From Flavobacterium anhuiense (GTDB lineage Bacteria > Bacteroidota > Bacteroidia > Flavobacteriales > Flavobacteriaceae): a stretch of DNA of 64,000 nucleotides. A program made the translations under genes and the position numbers. Location: positions 328,345 through 392,344 of the forward strand of contig NZ_FMVC01000007.1 of NCBI RefSeq assembly GCF_900101855.1, written 5' to 3'. This document shows, one piece after another, positions 10,701-17,928 of this stretch (position 1 is its first letter; each line of letters starts with the position of its first letter). The notes below the pieces were generated by a model. That model was not told the origin of the DNA. It made no database searches and worked only from the letters and a program-made list of their open reading frames with translations.

Positions 10701-11753
10701 ATTGTCTGCTGGATCTGTGGCATTATAACGAACACTTTTAAAATACTTTGGTGTATCACTCAGCATACTGATTCCTCCACGAAGTGAGCCAAACCATTTA
10801 TTGCCTGATTGGTCTTCGTATAAACTCCAAACCGAATTGCTTTTGGCTAATTGTTCGTTATAAGAAAGAAGCTTTTTAGTATTCGGATTAATGTAGAAAA
10901 TGCCACAACCATCTGTTGTAACCCAAATTTTTCCTTTTTTATCTACTAGAACATCTGTAACGCTGCATTTATTGGTGAAATAATTTTCTGAAACAGAACC
11001 TGTTTTGGTATTCATTAAAAACAAACCTTCGTCTGTTCCTAACAGAAGATTTCCATCAGAAGAAAGTTTAATGGCTTTTACTCCTATTGAAAGTGGAAAA
11101 ACAATTTTTAAGTCTTTAGCCTTATAATTATAAGAGCAAATTCCAACATTACGAACATACACCCAACATCCTGATTTTTCTTTATTTTCCTGAATTGCAA
11201 TAGCATCATAATTAGAAATGGTAATCTTATTTCCTAATGCGTTGAGCGGGATATGTTTTCCTGTGAAAGAACCATTTTCAAAAGCCAATAATCCTAATTT
11301 CTGCGAAGCAACCAAAACCAAATTATCTGACACGGAGCGCATCTGATGTATAATATCTTGTAGCACTTTGGGCTTATCATCCCACAGCGTATATTGAACC
11401 GTATGAAATGATGCTTTTGTTTTATCGTAAATACAAATTCCGCTAGTTCCTCCGACCCAGATATTATTTCTAGAGTCACCCTCTATATTATAAATGGTAT
11501 TGAATAAAAGAGATTTTTTATCGTTGATTCGGTTTCTAAAAACTTTAAAATTATATCCGTCATATCGATTTAAACCGTCATAGGTTCCAAACCACATATA
11601 GCCTTCCTTATCCTGATAAATTGTGGTAATGGAATTGTTAGACAAACCGTCTGATATGTCAAGAAATTTGATGGGATAATCCTGCGAATATCCTACCAAA
11701 GAAAATCCAATTAACAGTAGAAGATGTAGAACTAAACGCTTCAAAATGTACAT
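7713..11753 (-). CDS. Hybrid two-component system sensor/regulator (HTCS)
   Basis: With a start at 11753 the protein is 1346 aa. It has an N-terminal signal, then about 14 beta-propeller Reg_prop repeats (GLSNNSITTIYQDKEGYMWFGTYDGLNRYDG and similar) forming a periplasmic sensor, then a YYY-type domain. One membrane helix follows (WWAYALYLLAIGGILFLYL). Next come a histidine kinase (FTYISHEFRTPLSL, His about 820; NLMSNAFKYTP; FGIGLYIVKYFV), a receiver (VLIIDDNAEIRAYL; SDITMEAMDG, Asp about 1135; ITKPF) and a C-terminal AraC-type HTH (GFEDPKYFRQQFVKLFGMTPSEYIKKY). HTCS proteins bind an oligosaccharide in the periplasm and activate the adjacent locus. A longer reading frame begins at 11840, but that ATG lies inside a terminator stem, so I use 11753. 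Probably controls the neighbouring susE/C/D/GH30 operon. Confidence 0.95.
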   Translation of the reverse strand: MYILKRLVLHLLLLIGFSLVGYSQDYPIKFLDISDGLSNNSITTIYQDKEGYMWFGTYDGLNRYDGYNFKVFRNRINDKKSLLFNTIYNIEGDSRNNIWVGGTSGICIYDKTKASFHTVQYTLWDDKPKVLQDIIHQMRSVSDNLVLVASQKLGLLAFENGSFTGKHIPLNALGNKITISNYDAIAIQENKEKSGCWVYVRNVGICSYNYKAKDLKIVFPLSIGVKAIKLSSDGNLLLGTDEGLFLMNTKTGSVSENYFTNKCSVTDVLVDKKGKIWVTTDGCGIFYINPNTKKLLSYNEQLAKSNSVWSLYEDQSGNKWFGSLRGGISMLSDTPKYFKSVRYNATDPADNFILSFCEDENKNVWVGTDGAGLKYWDRKNNNYTNYGNSLSSPFITGIVRDNTNDIWISTWAGGINKINKSTNNVKKYSCYNPYTKQIEKNIWFVFKDSKANIWASSTNEGTLYLLNRKKDVFEPFDKRIDNLQCMIETSDGKLWAGNYTSLLSIDKNTRKITKKVIGNPIRCIHEDKDKNLWVGTQEGGLLLFDRKTNTFKRLTIDDGLPSNSILRLLEDQEGNLWMSTYNGICRYDKKTKTFRNFSVNDGLQSNQFSFNAGIKLSSGEFLFGGINGFNVFYPHTIKGFIQKNNVLLTDFYVNNQLIEESKAEVDVSSNKIKEVSLEYDQTTLSLEFVALDYNNADKINYAYFLEGWDQQWNYVGQTRKANYSRLPEGKYTFKVKTTNFQGGWNKEVSLVSITVLPPWYRTWWAYALYLLAIGGILFLYLDYNKNKEKLKYKVKIAELESKKEKEIAEKQSSMFTYISHEFRTPLSLIINPLKKAVQKEIVEKGSSGSDLAIAHRNARRLLSLVDQLLLLRKAENDADSLRLSPIDVNNLSNEVYQCFVNQAKEKQISYNFIIPEHEITIIGDYEKIEISLFNLMSNAFKYTPIRGEINLTVTENDDEVFLEISDSGDGIDKKDIDVIFEKFRQINSKVSVGTGFGIGLYIVKYFVDKHKGSVLCSSEKGKGSTFKLAFLKGNSHFEDIEITNEKPQRSQLFDELIPDEIEEPIPAAMTSIADSDFKKTMLSDKRTVLIIDDNAEIRAYLIKLFADNYIVYSAENGEEGLKMTKKHMPDLVISDITMEAMDGLELCRRIKEDNALSHIPVILLTASKNPETHLQGINEGADDYITKPFDDDILTARVDSLLRNRHNLRTYFLDSITLKENTQKVPVEYQEILKKCIEIVEANIHKKDFTIRTFALEMGMSHRTLYTKIKIISGQTLNAFIRSLRIRRAAMLMLTEDMNITQASTEVGFEDPKYFRQQFVKLFGMTPSEYIKKYKTSFNSDLNIIK

Positions 11754-11802
11754 TATTATATTCGTGTAAAGAGTACAATTATAAGCTAATTTTAGGAAAA
11801 TT

Positions 11803-11843
11803 TTAAAAAAAGAATGCAGAAATGGCAAACATTCCTGCATTCT
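11803..11843 (-). terminator. Rho-independent terminator after lutC
   Basis: Stem AGAATGCAGAAATG (11811-11824) pairs with 11830-11843 over 14 bp with one mismatch and a 5-base loop. On the minus strand the stem is followed by a U-rich tract (complement of 11801-11810). It ends the lutABC transcript and separates it from the HTCS gene, whose true start must lie beyond it. Confidence 0.8.
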
Positions 11844-11931
11844 ATGTTTAGTCTTTTCTTTTTAATAAACTATTCCCTACTGAGCTTTATTTCTATGCGA
11901 ATATTTTCACCTTGCAATAAGATGAAAAAAC

Positions 11932-12519
11932 CTAATCCAATAAAAACACAATTAATCCTCTAGCACCGTGAGCGCCAAGAACGAGAGATTGCTCAATATC
12001 TGCTGTTTTTGACGGACCTGCAATAAAAGTTCCAAAACCATATTCCATGTTTCCAATTCTTTGATACGCTTGCTGCATTGTTGGCACAAGATCTTTTTTA
12101 TGAACTATAATAGCCAAATATTGCGCAATGAAAGGAGCAACACGCTGTCCTAAAATATCATCAGTAACCCAAAGTCCGCTGTTTTCTGCTACTCCAAAAT
12201 GTGCTTTTACAACCGTTAATTCAACATCCTGAAGTGAATGTGGATCTACTGTTTTCCAGTCTAAAGAAGCAATCTCTGAAAGTTCTGGAAGGGTTGTAAT
12301 CAGCCTTTTCTCAAGATTATAATTGGATTTGATGTAATTGATGATTTCATTATAATCTGCAACTTCTACAGGATCACCTCCAATGCCTTTCAGAACCGTT
12401 TTATACGTTTCTAACACATCAAATTGTTCTGAACCTAAAACTGTAAGATCTGGCAGTTCTGAAACCAAATCGGGTTGATTCAGTTTTATTCTTTTTAAAA
12501 TTTCACCTTTACTACTCAT
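11932..12519 (-). CDS. lutC: LutC/YkgG-like LUD-domain protein of L-lactate oxidation
   Basis: With a start at 12519 the protein has 195 aa, normal for LutC. The LUD domain ends in the typical GPSKTADIEQSLVLGAHGARG stretch, and SGLWVTDDILGQRVAPFIAQYL also fits the family. LutC acts with LutA and LutB in the cytoplasmic iron-sulfur complex that oxidises L-lactate to pyruvate. The ATG at 12519 overlaps the lutB stop by eight bases and is directly preceded by AAAGGAG. An upstream in-frame ATG at 12606 would add 29 residues that lie wholly within lutB, so I reject it. Last gene of the lutABC set; a terminator follows. Confidence 0.92.
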   Translation of the reverse strand: MSSKGEILKRIKLNQPDLVSELPDLTVLGSEQFDVLETYKTVLKGIGGDPVEVADYNEIINYIKSNYNLEKRLITTLPELSEIASLDWKTVDPHSLQDVELTVVKAHFGVAENSGLWVTDDILGQRVAPFIAQYLAIIVHKKDLVPTMQQAYQRIGNMEYGFGTFIAGPSKTADIEQSLVLGAHGARGLIVFLLD

Positions 12520-13912
12520 CTCCTTTTGCTTTAGATTCTCTCGAATTTTTCTTGAACCATTCTCTAAAAGATTCTTCTGGAACATCTGGCATTTCTCGCT
12601 GATCATACCATTTGTTCATTTTATTATTGACCATTCCTGGAATATTCTTCATTACAAATCGCCCTGATTTACCGGCAATATTAAAAACGGTCGGATTTGC
12701 CAAAACGGTCGCCATTGTTTTCATCGCAATGGTTTTGGCTTTTGGCGTATGCCCTTCTTTTACCAAAACCTGACGCCATTTGTACAATTGATCATGAATA
12801 TCAATTTTTACTGGACAAACATTGGTACACGAACCGCAAAGCGTACTAGCAAAAGGCAGATCGGCATTTTTGCTCATATCTAAATTTGGCGCCAAAATAG
12901 AACCAATTGGTCCTGCAACTGCATTGTGATAACTGTGTCCGCCGCTTCGTCTATAAACGGGACAAGTGTTCATGCACGCACCACAACGAATGCATTTTAG
13001 CGAATTTCTAAAATCTTCTCTTCCTAATTGCGTGCTTCTTCCGTTATCCACAATTACGATATGCATTTCTTTTCCGTCTCTTGGCTTCTTGAAATGGCTT
13101 GAAAAAGTCGTAATTGGCTGTCCTGTTGCGCTTCTTGCCAATAATCTCAGAAAAACACCTAAATGCTCTCTTTTCGGAATTAGTTTTTCAAATCCCATGC
13201 AGGCAATATGAACATCTGCTAAATGCGCGCCCATGTCGGCATTTCCTTCATTGGTGCAAACCACAAATTCTCCTGTTTCTGCAACAGCAAAATTGACTCC
13301 TGTTAAAGCTACTTTTCTAGTCAAAAAAGTATTTCTCAAACTCTGGCGAGCTGATTCTGTCAAATATTGCGGATTGAAATTTCCTTTTTCTGTACCTAAA
13401 TGTTCGTGAAAAGTCTCGCTTACATCTTCTTTCTTTAAGTGAATCGCAGGAAGTACAATATGACTTGGCGGTTCTTTACGAAGCTGTACAATATATTCTC
13501 CTAAATCTGAATCAATTACTTCTATTCCCTTTTCGGCTAAGTAATCATTTAAATGGCATTCTTCTGTAAGCATCGATTTGGATTTTACCATCTGCTTTAC
13601 ATCATGTTTCGCCAAGATCGAATGTACAATTTCGTTGTGTTCTTTTGCATCAGCAGCCCAATGCACAATTATTCCGTTTCGTTGGGCATTCGCTTCAAAT
13701 TCGACTAAATAATCGTGAATATTAGAAAGCACATTAAATTTAATTTGAGAAGCCGTTTCACGAAGTAGTTCCCAATCTGCTATTTGGTGCGCTGATTTAT
13801 CTCTTTTAGCACGCACAAACCAAAGCGTTTCATCGTGCCAATTGACACGCTCTACGTCTTTATTGAACTTTGCTGCGGCTTCGCTGTGCGGTATTGTTTT
13901 TTCTGATGACAT
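12512..13912 (-). CDS. lutB: LutB iron-sulfur protein of L-lactate oxidation
   Basis: This 466-aa protein has an N-terminal LUD-like region (about 70-290, including the conserved VCTNEGNADMGAH stretch) and two 4Fe-4S ferredoxin-like clusters. The first is CIRCGACMNTCPV (about residues 309-321) and the second is CGSCTNVCPVKIDIHDQLY (about 360-378). A LutB-type C-terminal tail (EESFREWFKKNSR) follows. It is the electron-carrying subunit of the LutABC L-lactate oxidising complex. It lies downstream of lutA with a 177-bp repeat-containing gap and overlaps lutC. In this locus its substrate is expected to be the L-lactate made from rhamnose-derived L-lactaldehyde. Confidence 0.95.
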   Translation of the reverse strand: MSSEKTIPHSEAAAKFNKDVERVNWHDETLWFVRAKRDKSAHQIADWELLRETASQIKFNVLSNIHDYLVEFEANAQRNGIIVHWAADAKEHNEIVHSILAKHDVKQMVKSKSMLTEECHLNDYLAEKGIEVIDSDLGEYIVQLRKEPPSHIVLPAIHLKKEDVSETFHEHLGTEKGNFNPQYLTESARQSLRNTFLTRKVALTGVNFAVAETGEFVVCTNEGNADMGAHLADVHIACMGFEKLIPKREHLGVFLRLLARSATGQPITTFSSHFKKPRDGKEMHIVIVDNGRSTQLGREDFRNSLKCIRCGACMNTCPVYRRSGGHSYHNAVAGPIGSILAPNLDMSKNADLPFASTLCGSCTNVCPVKIDIHDQLYKWRQVLVKEGHTPKAKTIAMKTMATVLANPTVFNIAGKSGRFVMKNIPGMVNNKMNKWYDQREMPDVPEESFREWFKKNSRESKAKGDE

Positions 13913-13930
13913 CTTATAAAAGTTGTTTTT

Positions 13931-14081
13931 ACCATTAAGATATTAAGTAAATTAAGCTAAACTTTATGAACTTAATTTCTTTATGATTAAAAGAAAATTA
14001 AGTTTTTTAAAATCTCTTAAATCTCTTATTTTTTACTAAGAAATATTTAACCAAGCTTTATGAACTTAATTTCTTAATGGT
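13931..14081. repeat. 151-bp MITE-like element with 10-bp terminal inverted repeats
   Basis: The ends are ACCATTAAGA (13931-13940) and its exact reverse complement TCTTAATGGT (14072-14081). Inside, a 20-nt word starting CTTTATGAAC occurs twice (13962-13981 and 14056-14075). It fills the lutA-lutB gap. A related copy of the left end, 26 of 28 bases identical, occurs at 54737-54764 between kdgK and uxaC. No coding capacity. Confidence 0.7.
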
Positions 14082-14089
14082 AGAAAAAA

Positions 14090-14830
14090 TTAATTTTCGA
14101 GTGAATTTAATATTTCAGCAATGTGAATGGTTTTAATTCTGCTTTTCTGCCTTTTTAGAATTCCGTCCAAATGCATTAGGCAAGACATATCACCTCCTGT
14201 AATATAATCCACATCATGACTTTCGTGATCTTTAATACGATCTTGCCCCATTTTTACCGAAACGGCTTCTTCAGTCACACAGAAAGTTCCTCCAAAACCA
14301 CAGCATTCATCTTTTCTGGTTAGAGCAACCAAATCAAGGTCTTTTATACTGTGTAGTAGTTGTTCTGGTTTAGAGAAAAATGGTGCGTTTAATTCAGACA
14401 TTTGCGAAAGCTTTAATCCACGCTGACCGTGACAGCTTACGTGCATTCCTACTTTATAAGGAAATCTTCCGTCAATGTGATCGATTTTTAAAACGTCGGT
14501 AATAAATTCGGTAAGTTCGTAAACTGTATTTCGAATTGCTGTCGCTTTCTCTTCTTGTTTTTCGTCATGCAAATGGTCTTTCACATGCAAAACACAACTT
14601 CCAGAAGGACAGACGATGTAATCAAATCCAGAAAAATTGGCAATAAAATTGGCATCGCATCCTTTTGTCAAATGTGCGTAACCGCTATTTGCCATTGGCT
14701 GTCCGCAGCAGGTTTGTCCCATCGGAAATTCGACATCACAACCTAATTTTTGGAGTAATTCGTAGGTTGCAATTCCTACTTTTGGGTAAAATTGGTCGAC
14801 ATAACAAGGTATAAAAAGTCCAATTTTCAT
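14090..14830 (-). CDS. lutA: LutA cysteine-rich protein of L-lactate oxidation
   Basis: This 246-aa protein carries the two CCG domains of the LutA/GlpC-type family: FPMGQTCCGQPMANSGY (about 36-52) and KDECCGFGGTFCV (about 171-183), plus the upstream cysteine motifs FIPCYVD and VSCHGQRG. It is the cysteine-rich subunit of the LutABC complex, probably holding a non-cubane iron-sulfur centre, and works in the cytoplasm on L-lactate to pyruvate conversion. It is the first lut gene, just after the rhamnulokinase gene. A possible own promoter (TAAATTTG on the minus strand, 14895-14902) lies about 65 bases upstream. Confidence 0.94.
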   Translation of the reverse strand: MKIGLFIPCYVDQFYPKVGIATYELLQKLGCDVEFPMGQTCCGQPMANSGYAHLTKGCDANFIANFSGFDYIVCPSGSCVLHVKDHLHDEKQEEKATAIRNTVYELTEFITDVLKIDHIDGRFPYKVGMHVSCHGQRGLKLSQMSELNAPFFSKPEQLLHSIKDLDLVALTRKDECCGFGGTFCVTEEAVSVKMGQDRIKDHESHDVDYITGGDMSCLMHLDGILKRQKSRIKTIHIAEILNSLEN

Positions 14831-14894
14831 ATTGTAGTATTTAGTGTGTTGTTCATTAGGCGTGTACTGTAAATGTAAAAAATACGTTTCTCAG

Positions 14895-14902
14895 CAAATT
14901 TA
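14895..14902 (-). promoter_or_regulatory. Candidate -7 element upstream of lutA
   Basis: The minus strand reads TAAATTTG, a full match to the Bacteroidota -7 consensus TAnnTTTG, 65 bases before the lutA start. No convincing -33 TTTG is seen at the right distance, so this is a weak call. Confidence 0.35.
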
Positions 14903-14923
14903 CAACATACAGACCGTTTTAAC

Positions 14924-16285
14924 CTAATGTTTATAGAATTTCAAGTCAATTAAATCGTTCTGAATTGGTTTTGGATTCCAGTTTTGATGAATGGATAATG
15001 CTGCTCCCAATGCACTTGCCTGTGCCATCGAAGCCGCATAAACCTCAACATCTGGAAAAGCTTCTGCCAATAAATTCATATAAATCGAATTTTTACTGAA
15101 ACCCCCATCCACAAAAATCTTTTTTACCGGACTGTTATGAATTACCAAATTGGTAGAAAAAACTTGTTGTTCTACCAAATCCAGCATCAATTGATGATAG
15201 GCTGTTTCGTAATCTTTGTAATATGAAAGCTCTCTTTTTTGAAAAGGACATTCTTTTAGAATATCAAAATCGTATTTTTTAGGATAGATAATCTGATAAT
15301 TAAGAGCTCTTAAATTGGCTACAATTTTCTTATCAAAATAAACTTCTTTGTATGTATCAACTGGAACATTAAAATGCTTTGCCAAACGTTTGGTCTGTAC
15401 TTCATGTTCGTTTCCTGCAAACAAACGCGCCGCTTTTACTGGCTTGTTTGTGTATTGCATATAGCAAAGGCAATCGTTTTGCAATTCGTCAAAAGTTAAC
15501 GGTTTAGTATTGAAAGGATTTAGAGAAATACTCCAAGTTCCTGTTGACAATAAAACGAAGGGTTCTGTAAAATTGATTGTGTACGGAATAATTGCAGATG
15601 AACTATCGTGAAGTCCAACGCCAATGGCAAGATTATCAGCATTCTTGATAACGTCTTTACCATAATGTATCGGCGGAATTTTATCTAAAATACCTTCTTC
15701 TTTCAGCCATTTATGATATTTCATTTTTTTGAAATTCCATAAATTGGTATGACAGCCAATACTTGTAATATCAGCGTATGCCTCATTCGTTAAAAGAAAA
15801 CTTAAAAACTGCGGCAGATGCAGGCAGTATTTCACTTTTTCGAAGATTTCTGGCTTTTCTTCTTTTAATCGGTAAATCTGCATTCCCGAATTTAAACTGC
15901 CCAAAACTGGAGAAGCTGTTTTTACAGCAAACTTTTTTTCTCCTTTGTATTTTTTATAAAAATCAGATTTTAAATCCTCTGGATAATCTTTCAGATAATT
16001 ATACAGAGGAGTTAAAACTTTTCCGTTTTTGTCTATATAAACAAAACTGGCTCCGTAAGTGCTGAAATTGATGGCTTTTAAAACATAATCTGTGAGCTCT
16101 TTTATTTCAGATAATCGATCTAAAATCCAGTTTTTCAGTACTTCGATATCTTCGCAAGGAAAACCATCTTCATCTGTGGTTTCATCAAGATTAACCGATT
16201 TCTCCCAGACAATTTTGTAATTTTCGTTAAATAAAAAAACCTTTTTGTTTGTTTTGCCAATATCAAAAATCGCAACTACATTCAT
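14924..16285 (-). CDS. rhaB: FGGY-family carbohydrate kinase, probable L-rhamnulokinase
   Basis: This 453-aa protein begins with the phosphate-1 motif of the FGGY/hexokinase fold (VVAIFDIGKTNKKVFLFNE). The catalytic-region pattern DSSSAIIPY and a phosphate-binding FVLLSTGTWSISL follow. The adenosine region is FVDGGFSKNSIYMNLLAEAFPDVEVYAASMAQASALGAAL near the C-terminus. It would phosphorylate L-rhamnulose to L-rhamnulose-1-phosphate in the cytoplasm. The specificity is inferred from its position between the rhamnose isomerase gene and lutA; the family also holds fuculokinases and xylulokinases. The start is 52 bases after the isomerase stop, across a short TTGATAA-type repeat. Confidence 0.85.
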   Translation of the reverse strand: MNVVAIFDIGKTNKKVFLFNENYKIVWEKSVNLDETTDEDGFPCEDIEVLKNWILDRLSEIKELTDYVLKAINFSTYGASFVYIDKNGKVLTPLYNYLKDYPEDLKSDFYKKYKGEKKFAVKTASPVLGSLNSGMQIYRLKEEKPEIFEKVKYCLHLPQFLSFLLTNEAYADITSIGCHTNLWNFKKMKYHKWLKEEGILDKIPPIHYGKDVIKNADNLAIGVGLHDSSSAIIPYTINFTEPFVLLSTGTWSISLNPFNTKPLTFDELQNDCLCYMQYTNKPVKAARLFAGNEHEVQTKRLAKHFNVPVDTYKEVYFDKKIVANLRALNYQIIYPKKYDFDILKECPFQKRELSYYKDYETAYHQLMLDLVEQQVFSTNLVIHNSPVKKIFVDGGFSKNSIYMNLLAEAFPDVEVYAASMAQASALGAALSIHQNWNPKPIQNDLIDLKFYKH

Positions 16286-16290
16286 TTTTT

Positions 16291-16339
16291 TTTAATTGTA
16301 AATTGTTAATTATCAATTGTCAATTGATAATTGATAATT
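16291..16339. repeat. TTGATAAT heptad repeats between rhaI and rhaB
   Basis: About seven overlapping copies of AATTGATAATT-like words in both orientations fill the 52-bp spacer. The same words recur at 29433-29463 and 38262-38338. Confidence 0.6.
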
Positions 16340-17612
16340 ATAAGCCCGTTGCTACTGTTTTTAAACCTCTTTCGTCAATTAGATTTTCCCTAACTTGAAG
16401 CGAACGATATAATGCTACTGGATTTAATGCTGCGCCAGAACGAAGACGAGCTTCAGCTACCAATGCGCGAACATCTGTACGGAAAGCATTCTGAAGAATT
16501 TCCTGCGCTTTTACCACGTCATTTTCTTCTTGAGCTTGTTCTAATGCTTTTCTATCAACAGAAAGTGCTTGTGCGTAAGCAATCATAATCGCTTCAACAG
16601 ATTGCAATAAATCTTCTAATGGATCTTTGATATTGTGAGAAGCATCAATCATCCAGCCTAAATCTTTAGCATGATTCATTCCTCTTGCGTCCATTCCTTC
16701 TACCAATTCATTAAAAATCAAGAATAATTGATATGGTTTTAATGCGCCTGCTGTTAAATCGTCGTCTCCATATTTTGAATCATTAAAATGGAAACCTCCT
16801 AATTTGTTTTCCATCAATAATAAAGAAACAATCTGCTCGATATTGGCATTTGGTAAATGATGTCCTAAGTCTACCAAAGTCTGCGCTTTGTCTCCTAATT
16901 TTTTCACATACGAATAAGATTGTCCCCAATCTGCAACAGTTGTTGAATAAAAGTTAGGTTCAGCACATTTGTATTCTAAGAATAATTTCCAATTTGAAGG
17001 TAATGCATCGTAGATTTCCTCTAAACTTTCTAAGGTATTTTGATACGCTTTTCTAAAATTTAATTGTCCTGGAAAATTAGAACCGTCTGCCAGCCAAACT
17101 GTCAAAGACTCTGATCCTAATTCGATTCCGTGTTTAATTACTTCTATGTTGTGAGCAATTGCCTGTTTGCGGACTGCTTTATTCACGTTTTGTAAAGAAC
17201 CGTATTTATAAGTATGCTCAGCGTTTGCTTGATCTTGAAATGTGTTCGAATTCATCGCATCAAATTTCAATCCGTGCTGTGCCGCTAATGTTTTTATTTC
17301 ATTATAATTTGTTGGAATATCCCACGGAATGTGAAGTGAAATTGCGCCAGAGGCACTGTTAAGTTTATGAAGCAAACCAACATCTTCAATTTTCTCTTCT
17401 AATGAACGAGGCTCTCCACCACCAGCGAAACGTCCAAAACGTGTTCCTCCAGTTCCTAAGGCCCAAGATGGAATTGCAATTTGAAAATCGATTAATTTTT
17501 GAATAATCGCTTCTGTATCATTTATTTCTGATGCCGTAAAAATTAGCTTATTTTCGTGTTTTTTAATTAAATCCCCGTTATGAGAATCGATGTGGTTTGA
17601 TGAGATTAACAT
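16338..17612 (-). CDS. rhaI: L-rhamnose isomerase (RhaI type)
   Basis: This 424-aa TIM-barrel sugar isomerase matches the Pseudomonas/Bacteroidota RhaI type. The N-terminal IPSWALGTGGTRFGRFAGGGEPRS stretch is diagnostic. Metal- and substrate-binding segments include LSLHIPWD-like ISLHIPWDIP, LFLEYKCAEPNFYSTTVADWG, TLVDLGHHLPNANIEQI and GGFHFNDSKYGDDD. It converts L-rhamnose to L-rhamnulose in the cytoplasm. It precedes the kinase gene. A terminator hairpin lies between it and the upstream aldolase/dehydrogenase gene, so rhaI probably has its own promoter in the 315-bp gap. Confidence 0.93.
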   Translation of the reverse strand: MLISSNHIDSHNGDLIKKHENKLIFTASEINDTEAIIQKLIDFQIAIPSWALGTGGTRFGRFAGGGEPRSLEEKIEDVGLLHKLNSASGAISLHIPWDIPTNYNEIKTLAAQHGLKFDAMNSNTFQDQANAEHTYKYGSLQNVNKAVRKQAIAHNIEVIKHGIELGSESLTVWLADGSNFPGQLNFRKAYQNTLESLEEIYDALPSNWKLFLEYKCAEPNFYSTTVADWGQSYSYVKKLGDKAQTLVDLGHHLPNANIEQIVSLLLMENKLGGFHFNDSKYGDDDLTAGALKPYQLFLIFNELVEGMDARGMNHAKDLGWMIDASHNIKDPLEDLLQSVEAIMIAYAQALSVDRKALEQAQEENDVVKAQEILQNAFRTDVRALVAEARLRSGAALNPVALYRSLQVRENLIDERGLKTVATGL

Positions 17613-17928
17613 AGTTATTTATCTTTTTATAGAGTTTACAATATATAAATTTTATACGTTTAGTATATTTTTTTAACACGTAGTGCCGAAATTTCGGACA
17701 CGGATTTTACGGATTCGCCTTCTAAATCTTAGTGTATATTAAATATTTTTTGAACTTATAAATTTCACAGTAGCCAAACTCTGGTTGTACTTCACTTTTT
17801 TGTTAAGTTTTGTTTGTTAAAGCGAATTGTTATATGCTAAAAAAATCTAACGTTCGAAAGAATTCGAACGCTAGACCACAAAAAACCACTTTTGCTTAAA
17901 CAAACTTATATAAAAACCTAAACAATCT
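17613..17928. other. 316-bp gap between the RhaEW gene and rhaI
   Basis: No gene seen. It holds a terminator hairpin (17846-17875), a short palindrome CCGAAATTTCGG near 17687 within a GGACACGGATTTTACGG repeat word, and otherwise AT-rich sequence that should contain the rhaI promoter. I found no clear TAnnTTTG element. Confidence 0.5.
17839..17875 (-). terminator. Rho-independent terminator after the aldolase/dehydrogenase gene
   Basis: TCTAACGTTCGAA (17846-17858) pairs with TTCGAACGCTAGA (17863-17875) with one mismatch and a 4-base loop. The minus strand then runs into a U-tract (complement of the A-run at 17839-17845). It separates rhaT/RhaEW from rhaI-rhaB-lutABC. Confidence 0.8.

Noticed and set aside
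12520..12606. Longer lutC start
   Set aside because: The extra 29 residues lie inside lutB, and a ribosome site AAAGGAG sits directly before the inner ATG.
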